Below are positions 26,863 to 37,712 of a DNA stretch of 64,000 bases, piece by piece (the first letter of the stretch is position 1; every line of letters starts with the position of its first letter). The DNA is from Marinilabilia rubra (lineage in GTDB: Bacteria > Bacteroidota > Bacteroidia > Bacteroidales > Marinilabiliaceae). Where the stretch lies: NCBI RefSeq assembly GCF_003121985.1, contig NZ_QEWP01000001.1, positions 248,001 to 312,000 of the forward strand, read 5' to 3'. Position numbers and translations under genes: made by a program. A model generated the notes under the pieces. It searched no databases and had not been told where the DNA came from. It saw nothing but the letters and a program-made list of their open reading frames with translations.

Positions 26863-28693
26863 GTATCAGGTCTGCATCTAACATTCGTTGTTCAATCCAC
26901 TTCCGGGTACGGTGGATTTCTCCATTCAGATATTTTTCAATAATAAGGCTGGAAATGGGGGCTCCGTATGTGGAGCCATAGGTTCCGTTTTCTACATAGG
27001 TGGCAACTGCTATTTGAGGATTTTCTTTGGGCGCAAAGGCGATGAAAATACTATGGTCGTCTCCATGAGGATTCTCTGCAGTTCCTGTTTTTCCGCAAAT
27101 AGTGATGCCGGGTATTTGTGCAATGCGCGCTGTACTTCCGGCACCGCCCCATACTGCCTGTTCCATTCCTTCAATTACAGGTTTGAAAAAAACAGAATCT
27201 ATTCCCACGTAATTGGCTTGCTTATACTTTGAGGGTATTGTGTCGTTCTCAATCTTCTTTGCAACATGTGGAATGTACCAGTGTCCCTTGTTGGCAATAG
27301 CTGCTGCCATATTGGCCATTTGGATGGGGGTGGTAAGTAATTCTCCCTGACCTATGGCGAGAGAAATGACAGTGAGCGAGCCCCAGCTGCCATTGTAAAT
27401 TTTATCATAATAATTGCTGTTGGGGACAAATCCTCTTCCTTCATTGCTGAGATCTGTGCCCAGTTTATAGCCAAACCCGAAATTTACCAAATAATCTTTC
27501 CATACGTCAAGTCCTGTTTTGGGAGAACCGTAAACAGGATTGTCCAGGACTCTTCGGAATGTATGGCAGTAATAGGCATTACATGACATCTGGATCGAAG
27601 CAGGCAGTTTTAAGGGACTGGGATGAGAGTGGCATCCCACAGATAATGCCCGGGTGTGATATCCCATTTGACATCCAAAACTGGTTTCAGGATTCACCAC
27701 TCCCTCCTGAAGGCCAATAAGGGCCATCAGTGTTTTAAATGTTGACCCGGGAGGATAACCGGATTGGAGTGGTCGGTTGAATAGCGGGTAAAGAGTATCA
27801 TTGGCAAGTTTGGGGAAATTTTCATTTCTTTTGCGGCCTACCAAAAGGGACGGATCATAGGACGGAGAGGAAACCATTGTAAGGATCTCACCCGTTGATG
27901 GTTCAATAGCAACGATGCTGCCTACCTTGTTTTGCATCAGCTTCTCTCCATATTGCTGGAGTTGGTGATCCAGGGTTAATGTAAGGTCTTTTCCTGAAAC
28001 TGCTGCTGAGTCGTAACGTCCATCCCTGAAAGCGCCTTTTTGGCGACCGTGAACATCTACCAACACAAAACGTGCTCCTTTCCGGCCGCGAAGAGACTTT
28101 TCATAGGTCTTTTCTATTCCGCTAATTCCCACATAGTCACCTTGCGAATAATAAGTCCTTTCCTTGAGTTGTTTTTCACTTATTTCGCCCACATATCCCA
28201 ATATATTAGCAGCTGTGGGGTATTCATATTTTCGTACAATTCTTCGCTGACCAAAGAATCCTTTAAACTTGAAAAGTTTTTCCTGGAAGTAGCCATACTG
28301 CTCTGCAGTCATCTGCTTGTAGAACACTGAGGGCTGAAAGGAGGAGATTTTTCGTGTCCTGAGATTTTGCCGTATCCTGTCGAAAAGGTCCCGGGCTTCA
28401 TTGAGTTCAATTCCCATACTTGTGGCAAGCTCAAAGGTATCTAAAGGCTCTGTTTCCCGGGGAACTACCATGATGTCATAAACTGCCTGGTTAGAAACCA
28501 TAAGCTCCTGGTTGCGGTCATAAATGAGTCCGCGTGAAGGAAATTCTGTAATCTTCCGGCGTGCGTTACTCTCAGCTGAAAACTTGTAAGAGGGATCGTA
28601 TACCTGCAGCATGAATAGCCTCAGAACATAAATAATGCCCAGGAGAACCATTATCAGGCCTATGACTATGGTGCGGTTATTAAAGTTACCCAC
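26846..28693 (-). CDS. mrdA: Penicillin-binding protein 2
   Basis: The 615-residue class B PBP is the transpeptidase partner of RodA in side-wall synthesis. It has one N-terminal membrane helix (about 8-28), a pedestal domain and the transpeptidase domain, with active-site Ser in PGSTFKT, the SCN box (MSCNAYYCHTF) and the KTG box (GKTGTAENP). Length is normal. It lies 14 bp after mreD in the purH-mre operon. Confidence 0.95.
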   Translation of the reverse strand: MGNFNNRTIVIGLIMVLLGIIYVLRLFMLQVYDPSYKFSAESNARRKITEFPSRGLIYDRNQELMVSNQAVYDIMVVPRETEPLDTFELATSMGIELNEARDLFDRIRQNLRTRKISSFQPSVFYKQMTAEQYGYFQEKLFKFKGFFGQRRIVRKYEYPTAANILGYVGEISEKQLKERTYYSQGDYVGISGIEKTYEKSLRGRKGARFVLVDVHGRQKGAFRDGRYDSAAVSGKDLTLTLDHQLQQYGEKLMQNKVGSIVAIEPSTGEILTMVSSPSYDPSLLVGRKRNENFPKLANDTLYPLFNRPLQSGYPPGSTFKTLMALIGLQEGVVNPETSFGCQMGYHTRALSVGCHSHPSPLKLPASIQMSCNAYYCHTFRRVLDNPVYGSPKTGLDVWKDYLVNFGFGYKLGTDLSNEGRGFVPNSNYYDKIYNGSWGSLTVISLAIGQGELLTTPIQMANMAAAIANKGHWYIPHVAKKIENDTIPSKYKQANYVGIDSVFFKPVIEGMEQAVWGGAGSTARIAQIPGITICGKTGTAENPHGDDHSIFIAFAPKENPQIAVATYVENGTYGSTYGAPISSLIIEKYLNGEIHRTRKWIEQRMLDADLIHESND

Positions 28694-28707
28694 TTACTAT
28701 TTATGGT

Positions 28708-29232
28708 TTATATGGTTCCTGATTTTCTTTTTGAAAATAGCATCGCAATAAATATAAAGACTACCGATACGATACTGCTCAAAATACTTTTCCAAAGTGT
28801 ACTTAAAAAGTTCTCAAAGCTGAAGGCCTCCACAAAAAATAAAAACAAGTGATGAATGGCTACCATTAATACAGAGTACTTGAAAAACCATCCGAATCCA
28901 TAATCGGCCGGAATTGGTCGGGTACCCATCTCATATCCGTCGCGTGGAGAAAAGGAACTGAGAATGAATGGACGAACAAATGCCATAAAAACAGTCGCAG
29001 CGGCATGAAGCCCAAGGGTATTCATGAAAATATCTACTATGATACCTGTCGTAAACCCGAGAGCCACCAGCATCCATTTTGGGGTGGAGAATGGAAGGGT
29101 AATAATGAACAATACATACAAATACGGATTAAGATATCCGCTAAACTGAAGATTGTTTAGCAGAAGTACCTGTACCAATACAAGTATGATGAAATTGAAT
29201 AGATATCTTGGGAGCAGATTAATCATTTTCAC
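28708..29232 (-). CDS. mreD: Rod shape-determining protein MreD
   Basis: A 174-residue hydrophobic protein with five predicted helices, placed between mreC and mrdA, as expected for MreD of the elongasome. Its start overlaps mreC by 14 bp. Sequence conservation in this family is low, so position supports the call as much as the residues (LNPYLYVLFIITLPF, GLHAAATVFMAFVRPF). Confidence 0.9.
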   Translation of the reverse strand: MKMINLLPRYLFNFIILVLVQVLLLNNLQFSGYLNPYLYVLFIITLPFSTPKWMLVALGFTTGIIVDIFMNTLGLHAAATVFMAFVRPFILSSFSPRDGYEMGTRPIPADYGFGWFFKYSVLMVAIHHLFLFFVEAFSFENFLSTLWKSILSSIVSVVFIFIAMLFSKRKSGTI

Positions 29233-30049
29233 TTGTTTTTTCTAGTTCCCGCTGTTCCTCAGCTTCTTTCTTTTCAACAACCTGAACATACTGGAGCTTT
29301 TTAAAATCCACTGACAAAAGTACTTTTATATCATAGAAGCCTTCTCCCTGATCAATATTTATTTCATCTATAGTCCCAATAAGAATATCTTCCGGAAAAA
29401 TGGAGGAATACCCGCTGGAAACAACTGCATCTCCAACAGAAGGCGCAGCGTGCGCAGGAATTCCGCTTAATGTGGCATGCCGGTATGATCCACCTTCCCA
29501 GTTCAATGATCCAAAAAAACCGGTCTTTCGCAGCCTGGCTGAAATTTTCAACCTTGTGTTAAGTAATGAAATGGCTGTTGAGTAATTTTCTGAAGTGTTA
29601 AGAACAACTCCAACCAGGCCCCGGGATGATATGACACCCATATCCCTTGAAATGCCATCCTTCATTCCCTTGTTTAATGTGATGTAATTAAAGTGTTTGT
29701 TGACAGAATTGTTGATTACCCTGGCCGACCTGTAACGATAGTGCCGGCCGGATATGGTGTCAATCACCAAATCTATGGTCCTTCCCGCATAATAGGTCTT
29801 ATTATCCAGAAGGTTACGAAGCTCTGCATTCTTTTTTGACAGTTCTTCGTTGGTTTGCTTAAGCTCGAAATACTGGATTACAGAACTGAATCTCTCGAAT
29901 AAAAAACCCGATACCTTATTGGATGAACTCAGATAAATATTCCTGTGATATTCGTTGTAATTGAATATGAAATAGAAGCTCACTATTTCGAAAAACAGAA
30001 ACAGGAGAAAAAAATGGTTTCGAATGATGAAACGAATAAAGTTTCTCAT
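29219..30049 (-). CDS. mreC: Rod shape-determining protein MreC
   Basis: This 276-residue protein has an N-terminal membrane helix (about 12-30), a coiled coil (about 60-80) and the two beta barrels of MreC, with the family block GVISSRGLVGVV and ISARLRKTGFFGSLNWEG. The C-terminal tail is Glu/Lys-rich. It links MreB inside to PBP2 outside. It is 20 bp downstream of mreB. Confidence 0.94.
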   Translation of the reverse strand: MRNFIRFIIRNHFFLLFLFFEIVSFYFIFNYNEYHRNIYLSSSNKVSGFLFERFSSVIQYFELKQTNEELSKKNAELRNLLDNKTYYAGRTIDLVIDTISGRHYRYRSARVINNSVNKHFNYITLNKGMKDGISRDMGVISSRGLVGVVLNTSENYSTAISLLNTRLKISARLRKTGFFGSLNWEGGSYRHATLSGIPAHAAPSVGDAVVSSGYSSIFPEDILIGTIDEINIDQGEGFYDIKVLLSVDFKKLQYVQVVEKKEAEEQRELEKTSEND

Positions 30050-30069
30050 CTTGTTATTTTAATGCTGTT

Positions 30070-31092
30070 CTATCTCATCAGGAACGAGAACTTATGGCGG
30101 TTTTTCAGTGCAATACCTGTTCCCCGTGCCACTGCATGCAAGGGATCTTCAGCAATGTGAAACGGGATGTTGATTTTGTCGGTCAGACGTTTATCCAAAC
30201 CTCTCAACAAGGCTCCACCGCCCGCCAGATAAATGCCATTCATAACAATGTCGGCATAAAGCTCGGGAGGTGTTTGCTCCAATGCGTTAAGTATTGCTGT
30301 CTCCATTTTAGAGATGGACTTCTCAAGGCAATGCGAAATCTCCTGATACGAAACCGGAACTTCAATTGGAAGTGCTGTCATTTGGTTGGGCCCTTGCACA
30401 ATATAGTCTGCCGGAGGATCATCCAGCTCAGGGAGAGCTGACCCTACGTGGATCTTAATTTCTTCAGCGGTTCTTTCTCCTATTTTTATGTTGTGCTGGC
30501 GGCGCATGTATTCCATAATGTCGGTAGTGAGGTCATCACCGGCAATGCGAATAGATTTGTTGGTAACAATACCACCCAGGGAGATAACAGCGATCTCTGT
30601 TGTTCCACCACCGATATCAACAACCATGTTGCCTTCGGGCGCTTCTACATCCAACCCGATTCCGAGGGCTGCGGCCATTGGCTCATAGATCATATAGACC
30701 TCACGGCCACCGGCATGTTCCCCGGAGTCCCTTACCGCCCTTATTTCTACTTCTGTACTACCCGATGGGATACAAATAACCATTGTAAGTGATGGGGTGA
30801 ATACCTGGCTTTTTTTGTTGATCATTTTAATCATGCCACGAATCATTTGTTCAGCAGCATTAAAGTCGGCAATTACTCCGTCGCGGAGTGGGCGGATAGT
30901 ATATATATTATCGTGGGTTTTGCCGTGCATCTGACGAGCCTTTTCTCCGATGGCTTCCAGTTTGTCGGTACGGCGGTTCAGAGCCACAATACTGGGCTCA
31001 TCCACAACAATTTTATCGTTCTGAATTATGATGGTGTTGGCGGTCCCCAGGTCCATGGCCAACTCTTGTGATAAAAATGAAAACAATCCCAT
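30070..31092 (-). CDS. mreB: Rod shape-determining protein MreB
   Basis: The 340-residue actin homologue. Phosphate 1 motif MDLGTANT, connect/phosphate 2 VVDIGGGTTEIAVIS and adenosine motif GIYLAGGGALLRGLD are intact. It forms membrane-bound filaments that guide the elongasome. Presence of the whole mreBCD-mrdA-rodA set predicts a rod-shaped cell. Only 12 bp separate it from purH upstream. Confidence 0.96.
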   Translation of the reverse strand: MGLFSFLSQELAMDLGTANTIIIQNDKIVVDEPSIVALNRRTDKLEAIGEKARQMHGKTHDNIYTIRPLRDGVIADFNAAEQMIRGMIKMINKKSQVFTPSLTMVICIPSGSTEVEIRAVRDSGEHAGGREVYMIYEPMAAALGIGLDVEAPEGNMVVDIGGGTTEIAVISLGGIVTNKSIRIAGDDLTTDIMEYMRRQHNIKIGERTAEEIKIHVGSALPELDDPPADYIVQGPNQMTALPIEVPVSYQEISHCLEKSISKMETAILNALEQTPPELYADIVMNGIYLAGGGALLRGLDKRLTDKINIPFHIAEDPLHAVARGTGIALKNRHKFSFLMR

Positions 31093-31104
31093 TGTTTCTT
31101 GCTT

Positions 31105-32631
31105 TTAGTGTTTAAAGTGACGGGTGCCGGTAAATACCATGGACATATCGTTGGCGTTACAGTACTCAACAGAGTCTTTATCGCGAACAGAGCCTCCCGG
31201 CTGAATTACCGTTTTAATTCCGGCTTCGTGGGCAATCTCAACTGAATCGGCAAAAGGGAAAAAGGCATCCGAAGCCATTGCTGCTCCTTCCATGTCAAAT
31301 TCAAATGCCTGAGCTTTTGCAATGGCTTGCTTTAAAGCATCGACACGTGAAGTTTGTCCCATTCCGCTACCAATTAATTGCTTGTTCTTGGCCAAAACGA
31401 TGGCGTTTGACTTTGAATGCTTAACTATTTTGTTGGCAAACAACAGATCTTCCAACTCAGCATTAGTGGCTTTTTTGTTGGTGACAGTTTCCAGATCTTC
31501 TTTCCCCTCAATCTTAATATCTTTATCCTGCACCAAAACGCCATTCAGCAATGTACGTGTATTATGTGCTGAGGTTTCAGCAGGTTTCTGTACAAGAATG
31601 ATTCTGTTCTTCTTCTGCTTAAGGATATCCAATGCTTTGCTGTCATATCCGGGAGCTATGATGACTTCAAAAAATATTTTATTGATATCGCCGGCTACCT
31701 CTGCAGTCACTGGTTTATTGGTAATAATAATTCCTCCAAAAGCAGATACGGGATCTCCTGCAAGGGCATCTTTCCATGCATCCAACAGGGTGTCGCGTGA
31801 AGCTAACCCGCAGGCATTGTTGTGTTTGAGGACTGCTACCGTGGTTTCTTTAAATTCTGCAATTAATGAAACAGCTGCGTCAATATCAAGTAAGTTATTG
31901 TAAGAAATTTCTTTGCCATGAAGCTGGTCAAACAAATCATCAAAACGGCCGTAAAAAGTACCTTTCTGATGAGGATTTTCACCATACCTTAACGGCTTAC
32001 TTTCATTAACTGATTGTCTGAACCCCGAAAACTGAAGATCTTTGTTGAAATAATTGAAAATGGCTGTGTCATAATTGGATGAAACAGCGAAAGCCGAGGC
32101 GGCAAAAAACTGTCGATCATCAAGAGAGGTTTCTCCGTTTTGGTGGTCCAGAACATTCTGAAGATTCGAATACTGATCTTTTGAAGGAACAATGACTACA
32201 TCTTTGTAATTTTTGGCAGCTGCTCGAATCAGAGCAATTCCGCCAATGTCGATTTTTTCGATAATATCCGCATGGGAAGCTCCTGAAGCAACAGTGTCTT
32301 CAAACGGGTAAAGGTCTACAATGATCAGGTCAATTTCCGGAATTTCAAATTCTTCCATTTGCTTTTGGTCGGACTCGTTGTCCCTGCGACCTAAAATTCC
32401 ACCAAAAACTTTTGGATGAAGTGTTTTTACACGGCCCCCCAGAATGGAAGGATAGCTTGTGAGGGATTCCACTGCGTTTACTTCAACTCCAAGTCCTTCT
32501 ATAAACGACTGGGTTCCTCCTGTGGAATAGATCTTTACTCCTGACTTGTCAAGTTGTTTGACGATGTCATCCAAACCATCTTTATGAAAAACTGATATTA
32601 ATGCAGATTTTATCTTTTTTGTGGCAGTCAT
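31105..32631 (-). CDS. purH: Bifunctional AICAR formyltransferase/IMP cyclohydrolase
   Basis: A 508-residue enzyme catalysing the last two steps of IMP synthesis. The N-terminal MGS-like cyclohydrolase domain (1-190) shows SVFHKDGLDDIVKQL, STGGTQSFIEGLG and the GGRVKTLHPKVFGGIL block. The C-terminal formyltransferase (about 200-508) has LRYGENPHQKGTFYG, KHNNACGLAS and SDAFFPFADSVE with PGGSVRD. It is first in the operon with mreBCD-mrdA-rodA, a gene order common in Bacteroidota. Confidence 0.96.
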   Translation of the reverse strand: MTATKKIKSALISVFHKDGLDDIVKQLDKSGVKIYSTGGTQSFIEGLGVEVNAVESLTSYPSILGGRVKTLHPKVFGGILGRRDNESDQKQMEEFEIPEIDLIIVDLYPFEDTVASGASHADIIEKIDIGGIALIRAAAKNYKDVVIVPSKDQYSNLQNVLDHQNGETSLDDRQFFAASAFAVSSNYDTAIFNYFNKDLQFSGFRQSVNESKPLRYGENPHQKGTFYGRFDDLFDQLHGKEISYNNLLDIDAAVSLIAEFKETTVAVLKHNNACGLASRDTLLDAWKDALAGDPVSAFGGIIITNKPVTAEVAGDINKIFFEVIIAPGYDSKALDILKQKKNRIILVQKPAETSAHNTRTLLNGVLVQDKDIKIEGKEDLETVTNKKATNAELEDLLFANKIVKHSKSNAIVLAKNKQLIGSGMGQTSRVDALKQAIAKAQAFEFDMEGAAMASDAFFPFADSVEIAHEAGIKTVIQPGGSVRDKDSVEYCNANDMSMVFTGTRHFKH

Positions 32632-32663
32632 TGTTTAAAAATATTTTAATCCGAGAATAGACG

Positions 32664-32693
32664 CAAAATTAAGAAAAAGAGAACATTTAGCAA
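32664..32693 (-). promoter_or_regulatory. Promoter of the purH-mre operon
   Basis: On the minus strand TAATTTTG (32664-32671) is a perfect TAnnTTTG -7 box, with TTG (32691-32693) 19 bp upstream as a -33 box. The leader would be about 25-30 bases. Confidence 0.6.
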
Positions 32694-32857
32694 TAACAGA
32701 GTATTTTTTTATGGATGCTATCCTTATATAATATTAAAAACTGCTTTCAGTTCTGTTTAGTTTTTGAAAAAATGAGCGTTTTATTGTGGGATTGGGGCGT
32801 ATTAAGGGAAAGAAATTGGTGTCAGGTGACAACCGGAACATGAAACGTTTTAATAAA

Positions 32858-32888
32858 TAAAAAAGCTGCCCGGCATCCGGACAGCTTT
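32858..32888 (-). terminator. Intrinsic terminator of pgi
   Basis: On the minus strand AAAGCTGtCCGG pairs with CCGGgCAGCTTT around ATG and is followed by TTTTTTATTTATT. It lies 10 bp after the pgi stop codon. Confidence 0.85.
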
Positions 32889-32897
32889 GATTTGGGG

Positions 32898-34247
32898 TTA
32901 TAGTCTCTTTTTTATTTCTTCGGTGGCTTCTTCAAAGCCGGGTTTGCCAAGCAAGGCAAACATGTTTTTCTTGTAGGCTTCTACACCTGGTTGGTCAAAT
33001 GGATTGACCCCAAGAACGTAGCCACTTATTCCACACGCTTTTTCGAAGAAGTAAAGCAACTGTCCAAGATAAAACTCATTGAGCTCAGGGATTTCAATCT
33101 TGATATTGGGAACACCACCGTCGGTATGAGCTATGCGGGTTCCCAGTTCAGCCATTTTGTTGACTTCGTCAATGCGCTTTCCGGCAATATAGTTCAATTT
33201 GTCAAGATCGCCTTCATCACGGGGAATTAAAACTCTGTGACGGGCAGCACCAACCGAAACCACGGTTTCGAAAATGCTTCTTTCACCATCCTGAATCCAT
33301 TGTCCCATACTGTGAAGATCTGTGGTGAAATCTACTGCTGCCGGGAAAATACCTTTGTTTTCTTTTCCTTCACTTTCGCCGTAAAGCTGTTTCCACCATT
33401 CTGATACATAGTGAAGCTTTGGCTGATAGTTGACCATTATCTCAATCTTCTTACCCTTTTGGTAAAGCAGGTTTCTCGCGGCAGCATAAATGGTTGCGGG
33501 ATTCTTGTCGAAAGGGACATCTGTTCCGGTAAGTGATTTCATCTCTTTGGCGCCACGTACAAGTTCACTGATGCTGTAGCCGGAAACGGCAATAGGAAGA
33601 AGACCTACAGGAGTCAAAACTGAAAAGCGTCCGCCCACATCATCAGGAATTACGTAGGTCTCGTAACCTTCCTGGTCGGCCAGTGTGCGCAAAGCTCCTT
33701 TTTCGGCATCAGTAACTGCTACAATACGATCTTTTACTTCATCTTTATCGTATTTAGTTTCCAATAGTTCTTTCAGTACCCGAAAAGCAATGGCAGGTTC
33801 GGTTGTGGTACCTGACTTAGAAATAACGATGATCCCAAATGATTTATCTTTCAGAAGGTCCAGTAGCTCATAAGTGTAATCTTCACCGATGTTTTGGCCG
33901 GCATAAAGAATAGCCGGGTTTTTCCGGTCACCCTTAAGATGATCAAATGAGTCATTTAGGGCATCAATTACTGCACGGGCTCCAAGATAACTTCCCCCGA
34001 TGCCGACAACCACAACATAATCGGCTTTTCCGCGTAAGCGGGCTGCAGTTTTTTCAATTGACATTAAGTGATCCTGATCAATATTATCTGGTAAGTCCAG
34101 CCATCCAAGGAAATCGTTTCCTTTGCCTGACTTTTCGGTAAGGGTCTGTAATTGTTTCAGAACATTGTCCTGCTCCTTGTTGATCATGTCTTGTGTAACT
34201 TCCGGAGCTACCTGAGACACATCGATACTGAGGTTCTTCATAGTCAT
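32898..34247 (-). CDS. pgi: Glucose-6-phosphate isomerase
   Basis: This 449-residue protein is the short bacterial form of phosphoglucose isomerase, joining glucose-6-phosphate and fructose-6-phosphate. It shows [19 protein letters not shown], the phosphate-binding [26 protein letters not shown], and [21 protein letters not shown] with the conserved catalytic Glu region. The final helix with [14 protein letters not shown] is also family-typical. It is last in lysS-gpsA-pgi and followed by a strong terminator. Confidence 0.96.
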   Translation of the reverse strand: MTMKNLSIDVSQVAPEVTQDMINKEQDNVLKQLQTLTEKSGKGNDFLGWLDLPDNIDQDHLMSIEKTAARLRGKADYVVVVGIGGSYLGARAVIDALNDSFDHLKGDRKNPAILYAGQNIGEDYTYELLDLLKDKSFGIIVISKSGTTTEPAIAFRVLKELLETKYDKDEVKDRIVAVTDAEKGALRTLADQEGYETYVIPDDVGGRFSVLTPVGLLPIAVSGYSISELVRGAKEMKSLTGTDVPFDKNPATIYAAARNLLYQKGKKIEIMVNYQPKLHYVSEWWKQLYGESEGKENKGIFPAAVDFTTDLHSMGQWIQDGERSIFETVVSVGAARHRVLIPRDEGDLDKLNYIAGKRIDEVNKMAELGTRIAHTDGGVPNIKIEIPELNEFYLGQLLYFFEKACGISGYVLGVNPFDQPGVEAYKKNMFALLGKPGFEEATEEIKKRL

Positions 34248-34332
34248 ATAGTTTTTTAATGGTCTTAAAAATTGAGTACTTACTGATTTGTTCTGCCGGC
34301 AAAAGGGGCCTGGCAGGAAATTTTGTAAGTCA

Positions 34333-35328
34333 TTATCTTAACTGGTCTGTCAAAAGCTTTATCTCGATAGCCGGGGATATCTTTTCGTAGATGATATTGT
34401 AAACCGCTTCGGTTATAGGCATATTGACTTTGTATTTTTTGTTGATGTCCATGATGCTTTTCACAGCATAATATCCTTCGGCAATCATCAGCATTTCAAG
34501 TTGGGCACTCTTTACAGAGTAACCTTTTCCAAGCATATTTCCAAAAGTTCTGTTCCTGGAGAATTGGGAATAGGCTGTTACCAAAAGATCTCCCAGGTAG
34601 GCAGAGCTTTTAATATCACGGGTAATGGGATGAATCGTGTCTACAAAGCGCTTTATTTCCTGAATGCCATTGGATATTAAAACTGCCTGAAAATTATCTC
34701 CATACCCCAAGCCGTGGCAAATTCCTGCAGCAATGGCCATGACGTTTTTCATGACAGCAGAGTATTCGGTTCCGTAAATGTCATCAATAACCGTTGTTTT
34801 GATGTAAGAGCACCTCAGTTTGGCTGCAAAAATACGTGCCCTTTTGATGTCCTGACAAGCAATGGTAAGGTATGATAAACGTTCCAGGGCTACCTCTTCG
34901 GCATGACAAGGTCCTGATATTACAGCTATTGAATTAATCGGGACCTCGTAGTGCTTATTGAAAAAGTTTCCAATAATTAAGTTCTCATCCGGGATTAGCC
35001 CTTTAATGGCTGATACAACATACTTCTCCTTAAGAGAGGCTTTCAATGGTTTTAAAGCTTCCTTAAGGAAAGCGGATGGAATCACAAAAATGAGAATGTC
35101 AGATTGTTCAACAATTTCATTGATATCTGTTGAGAAGAAAATTTTGTCTGTGTCAAAATCCACTGAGGTCAGGTAGTTGGGGTTGTGCCCAACTTTTTTA
35201 AACCGCTCAATGTGTTCTTCTTCCCGGAAATACCAGTTCAGTCTGTCTGAATTATTCAGGACCATTTTGGCGATAGCAGTGGCCCAACTTCCACTTCCTA
35301 TTATTCCAATGGTCGATTCTTCATCCAT
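34333..35328 (-). CDS. gpsA: Glycerol-3-phosphate dehydrogenase [NAD(P)+]
   Basis: The 331-residue enzyme reduces dihydroxyacetone phosphate to sn-glycerol-3-phosphate for phospholipid synthesis. Rossmann motif [24 protein letters not shown] with the catalytic Lys region, [11 protein letters not shown] and [18 protein letters not shown] are present. Length is normal. It stands 86 bp after lysS and 85 bp before pgi on the same strand, likely one operon. Confidence 0.95.
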   Translation of the reverse strand: MDEESTIGIIGSGSWATAIAKMVLNNSDRLNWYFREEEHIERFKKVGHNPNYLTSVDFDTDKIFFSTDINEIVEQSDILIFVIPSAFLKEALKPLKASLKEKYVVSAIKGLIPDENLIIGNFFNKHYEVPINSIAVISGPCHAEEVALERLSYLTIACQDIKRARIFAAKLRCSYIKTTVIDDIYGTEYSAVMKNVMAIAAGICHGLGYGDNFQAVLISNGIQEIKRFVDTIHPITRDIKSSAYLGDLLVTAYSQFSRNRTFGNMLGKGYSVKSAQLEMLMIAEGYYAVKSIMDINKKYKVNMPITEAVYNIIYEKISPAIEIKLLTDQLR

Positions 35329-35414
35329 GCCGGTCTGTTTTGATTTTTGCCTGTAAATTTATTAACTGCTTTAATGATGATGCAACGATAATTGTCATCT
35401 ATTTGCAACAATCT

Positions 35415-37139
35415 TTAATTTTCCACCCAGCTTTTTACTTCTTCTGGCTTAGGATTTTTGAGTCCAAGCTTATGTTTTTTGTTCAATCCGCAAAGTTCCT
35501 GGTGCAGTTTATTGGGATTGGACTCTTTTAGTTCATCAACTTTCAGGTAACCGGCTTTGTAAATGACCTGGACCCACTCAGCAGGTACGCCTGTTTCAGT
35601 GAATTTTTCTTCACTGTCGCGTTCTTTTTTCTTCTCAGGCCGCATTTGCGGGAAAAAAAGAACTTCCTGGATGGTACTCTGGTCGGTCATTAGCATCGTT
35701 AGGCGGTCAATACCAATTCCCATTCCTGATGTTGGTGGCATTCCATATTCCAGGGCTCTTACAAAGTCCATGTCGATAAACATCGCCTCATCATCACCTT
35801 TCTCTGATAATTGAAGCTGCTCTTTGAAGCGTCCCAGCTGATCGATGGGGTCGTTAAGTTCGGAGTATGCGTTGGCAATTTCTTTACCGTTCACCATTAG
35901 CTCAAATCGCTCTGTGAGTTCGGGGTTTTTACGGTGCTTTTTGCACAATGGGGACATTTCAACCGGGTAGTCGGTGATGAATGTAGGTTGAATGTATGAA
36001 CCTTCACATTTTTCTCCGAATATTTCATCAATGAGTTTGCCTTTACCCATCGACTCGTCATATTCCACTTCCAGTTCATCACACACCTTCCTGAGCTGTT
36101 GCTCATCCATTCCCGAAATTTCATAACCGGTGTGTTCTTTAATGGCATCCAGCATGCTGATGCGCTTAAAAGGACGCTTGAAATTAATGGTTTGCTCACC
36201 CAGTTTTACCTCGGTGGTTCCATGTAGGTCAAGTGCCACTTTTTCAATCATTTGTTCTGTGAAATCCATCATCCACTTGTAGTCCTTATAAGCTACGTAG
36301 ATCTCCATTACAGTGAATTCAGGATTATGGGTGCGGTCCATCCCCTCGTTACGGAAATCTTTTCCGAATTCGTAAACACCTTCGTAGCCTCCTACGATCA
36401 ACCGCTTGAGATATAACTCATTGGCAATGCGGAGATAAAGTGGCATATCCAGAGTGTTGTGATGGGTGATAAACGGACGTGCCGCTGCACCTCCCGGAAT
36501 GGATTGCAATATGGGAGTTTCAACTTCCAGATAGTCTTTTGAGTTAAAAAACTCCCGCATGGAATTAATGATCTGTGCGCGTTTTCTGAATGTGTCACGT
36601 ACTTTGTCATTAACAATCAAATCCACATACCGTTGTCTGTATCGTTGCTCCGGATCGGAAAATGCGTCATATACTTTGCCGTCTTTTTCCTTTACGACAG
36701 GTAGCGGCTTCAGTGACTTGGCAAGTACCGTTAAGGAGGTAACATGTACTGATATTTCCCCCATCTTGGTTTTAAAAACGAACCCTTTGATGCCGATGAT
36801 GTCACCAATGTCCAAAAGTTTTTTGAAAACGGTGTTGTACATGGTTTTGTCATCTTCCGGACAAATGTCATCACGACGCAGGTAGATCTGAATACGTCCT
36901 TCCTTGTCTTTAAGTTCTGCAAAGGAGGCACTACCCATAATTCGACGGCCCATGATACGGCCTGCCAGGCAGACTTCCTGAAAGGCATCGGGGTGTTGGT
37001 CAAATTCCTTTTTGATGTGTTCAGAATAATGGGTTACGGGGAATTCTTCTGCCGGAAATGGATTTATTCCAAGGTTTTCCAGCTCTTTCAGACTATTTCG
37101 TCTGATAATTTCCTGTTCGCTCAGCTCCAATTGGTTCAT
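35415..37139 (-). CDS. lysS: Lysyl-tRNA synthetase, class II
   Basis: The 574-residue enzyme has an OB-fold anticodon-binding domain (about 55-160; VCLAGRIMGRRIMG) and a class II core with motif 1 near FFNSKDYLEVETPIL, motif 2 FRNEGMDRTHNPEFTVMEIY and motif 3 GMGIGIDRLTMLMTD. The C-terminus is extended by about 70 residues beyond the E. coli length, as is usual in Bacteroidota. Operon with gpsA and pgi. Confidence 0.96.
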   Translation of the reverse strand: MNQLELSEQEIIRRNSLKELENLGINPFPAEEFPVTHYSEHIKKEFDQHPDAFQEVCLAGRIMGRRIMGSASFAELKDKEGRIQIYLRRDDICPEDDKTMYNTVFKKLLDIGDIIGIKGFVFKTKMGEISVHVTSLTVLAKSLKPLPVVKEKDGKVYDAFSDPEQRYRQRYVDLIVNDKVRDTFRKRAQIINSMREFFNSKDYLEVETPILQSIPGGAAARPFITHHNTLDMPLYLRIANELYLKRLIVGGYEGVYEFGKDFRNEGMDRTHNPEFTVMEIYVAYKDYKWMMDFTEQMIEKVALDLHGTTEVKLGEQTINFKRPFKRISMLDAIKEHTGYEISGMDEQQLRKVCDELEVEYDESMGKGKLIDEIFGEKCEGSYIQPTFITDYPVEMSPLCKKHRKNPELTERFELMVNGKEIANAYSELNDPIDQLGRFKEQLQLSEKGDDEAMFIDMDFVRALEYGMPPTSGMGIGIDRLTMLMTDQSTIQEVLFFPQMRPEKKKERDSEEKFTETGVPAEWVQVIYKAGYLKVDELKESNPNKLHQELCGLNKKHKLGLKNPKPEEVKSWVEN

Positions 37140-37476
37140 AAATCTTTTTTGTTTGTTTATGGGGTTGTTAAGAACCTGTCTATTTGTTTTTCCGGGGTTT
37201 CTGGTCTCTAATGGTTATATTAATAGCTTTCACCGATTGTTGGTGTCTTGCCGGTGTGAGTGAGGCTGATTCTTAAGCCGCCTGCCCCTGAATATATTGA
37301 GATTCAACCCACAAATAAAGGAGGTTTATCAATTGCTTTGACCAAAGACCATAATCCCCGCAATAAAAAAAACAGCACAAAGATAATGATTACCTGTGAA
37401 AACCAATTCGAACCTGTACTATTCGTAAATTTTTAATAGATGTAAAATAAAATCAGCTGACTGTCGATTTTTAAGC
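37140..37476. other. Spacer upstream of lysS
   Basis: AT-rich intergenic DNA with no gene or clear repeat. A -7 box for lysS is not obvious. Confidence 0.5.
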
Positions 37477-37712
37477 AGGGGTCGCTGAAAAAGTCAAAGG
37501 GGCAAAATTTACAAGCCGGCCCAATCGAAGGAGTATTGAAATACTTGGAGATTGGGACGGGGAAGTAAATTTTTTTCTTTTGATTAGCAGTTTTCTTATT
37601 TACAAGTGCAAAGGTCTAAAAGTATGCAATGGAATAACCTTGTACCCAGTTATTCGTTGATGTGCTTTAAGTGTCCAATAGCTAATTGAATCTGCGTTTT
37701 TCAACGCACCCT
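37477..37712. repeat. Two-hairpin TIR repeat, copy 2 (uninterrupted)
   Basis: The element runs from AGGGGTCGCTGAAAAAGTC to TGCGTTTTTCAACGCACCCT, the ends being imperfect inverted repeats. A long hairpin (about 37493-37592) has the stem CCGgCCCAATC/GATTGGGaCGG, and a short one AAGTGCAAAGGT/ACCTTGTAC. It is 236 bp and lacks the 170-bp insertion of copy 1. In copy 1 the same stem positions read CCGACAAATC/GATTTTGTCGG, so both sides changed together. Confidence 0.78.
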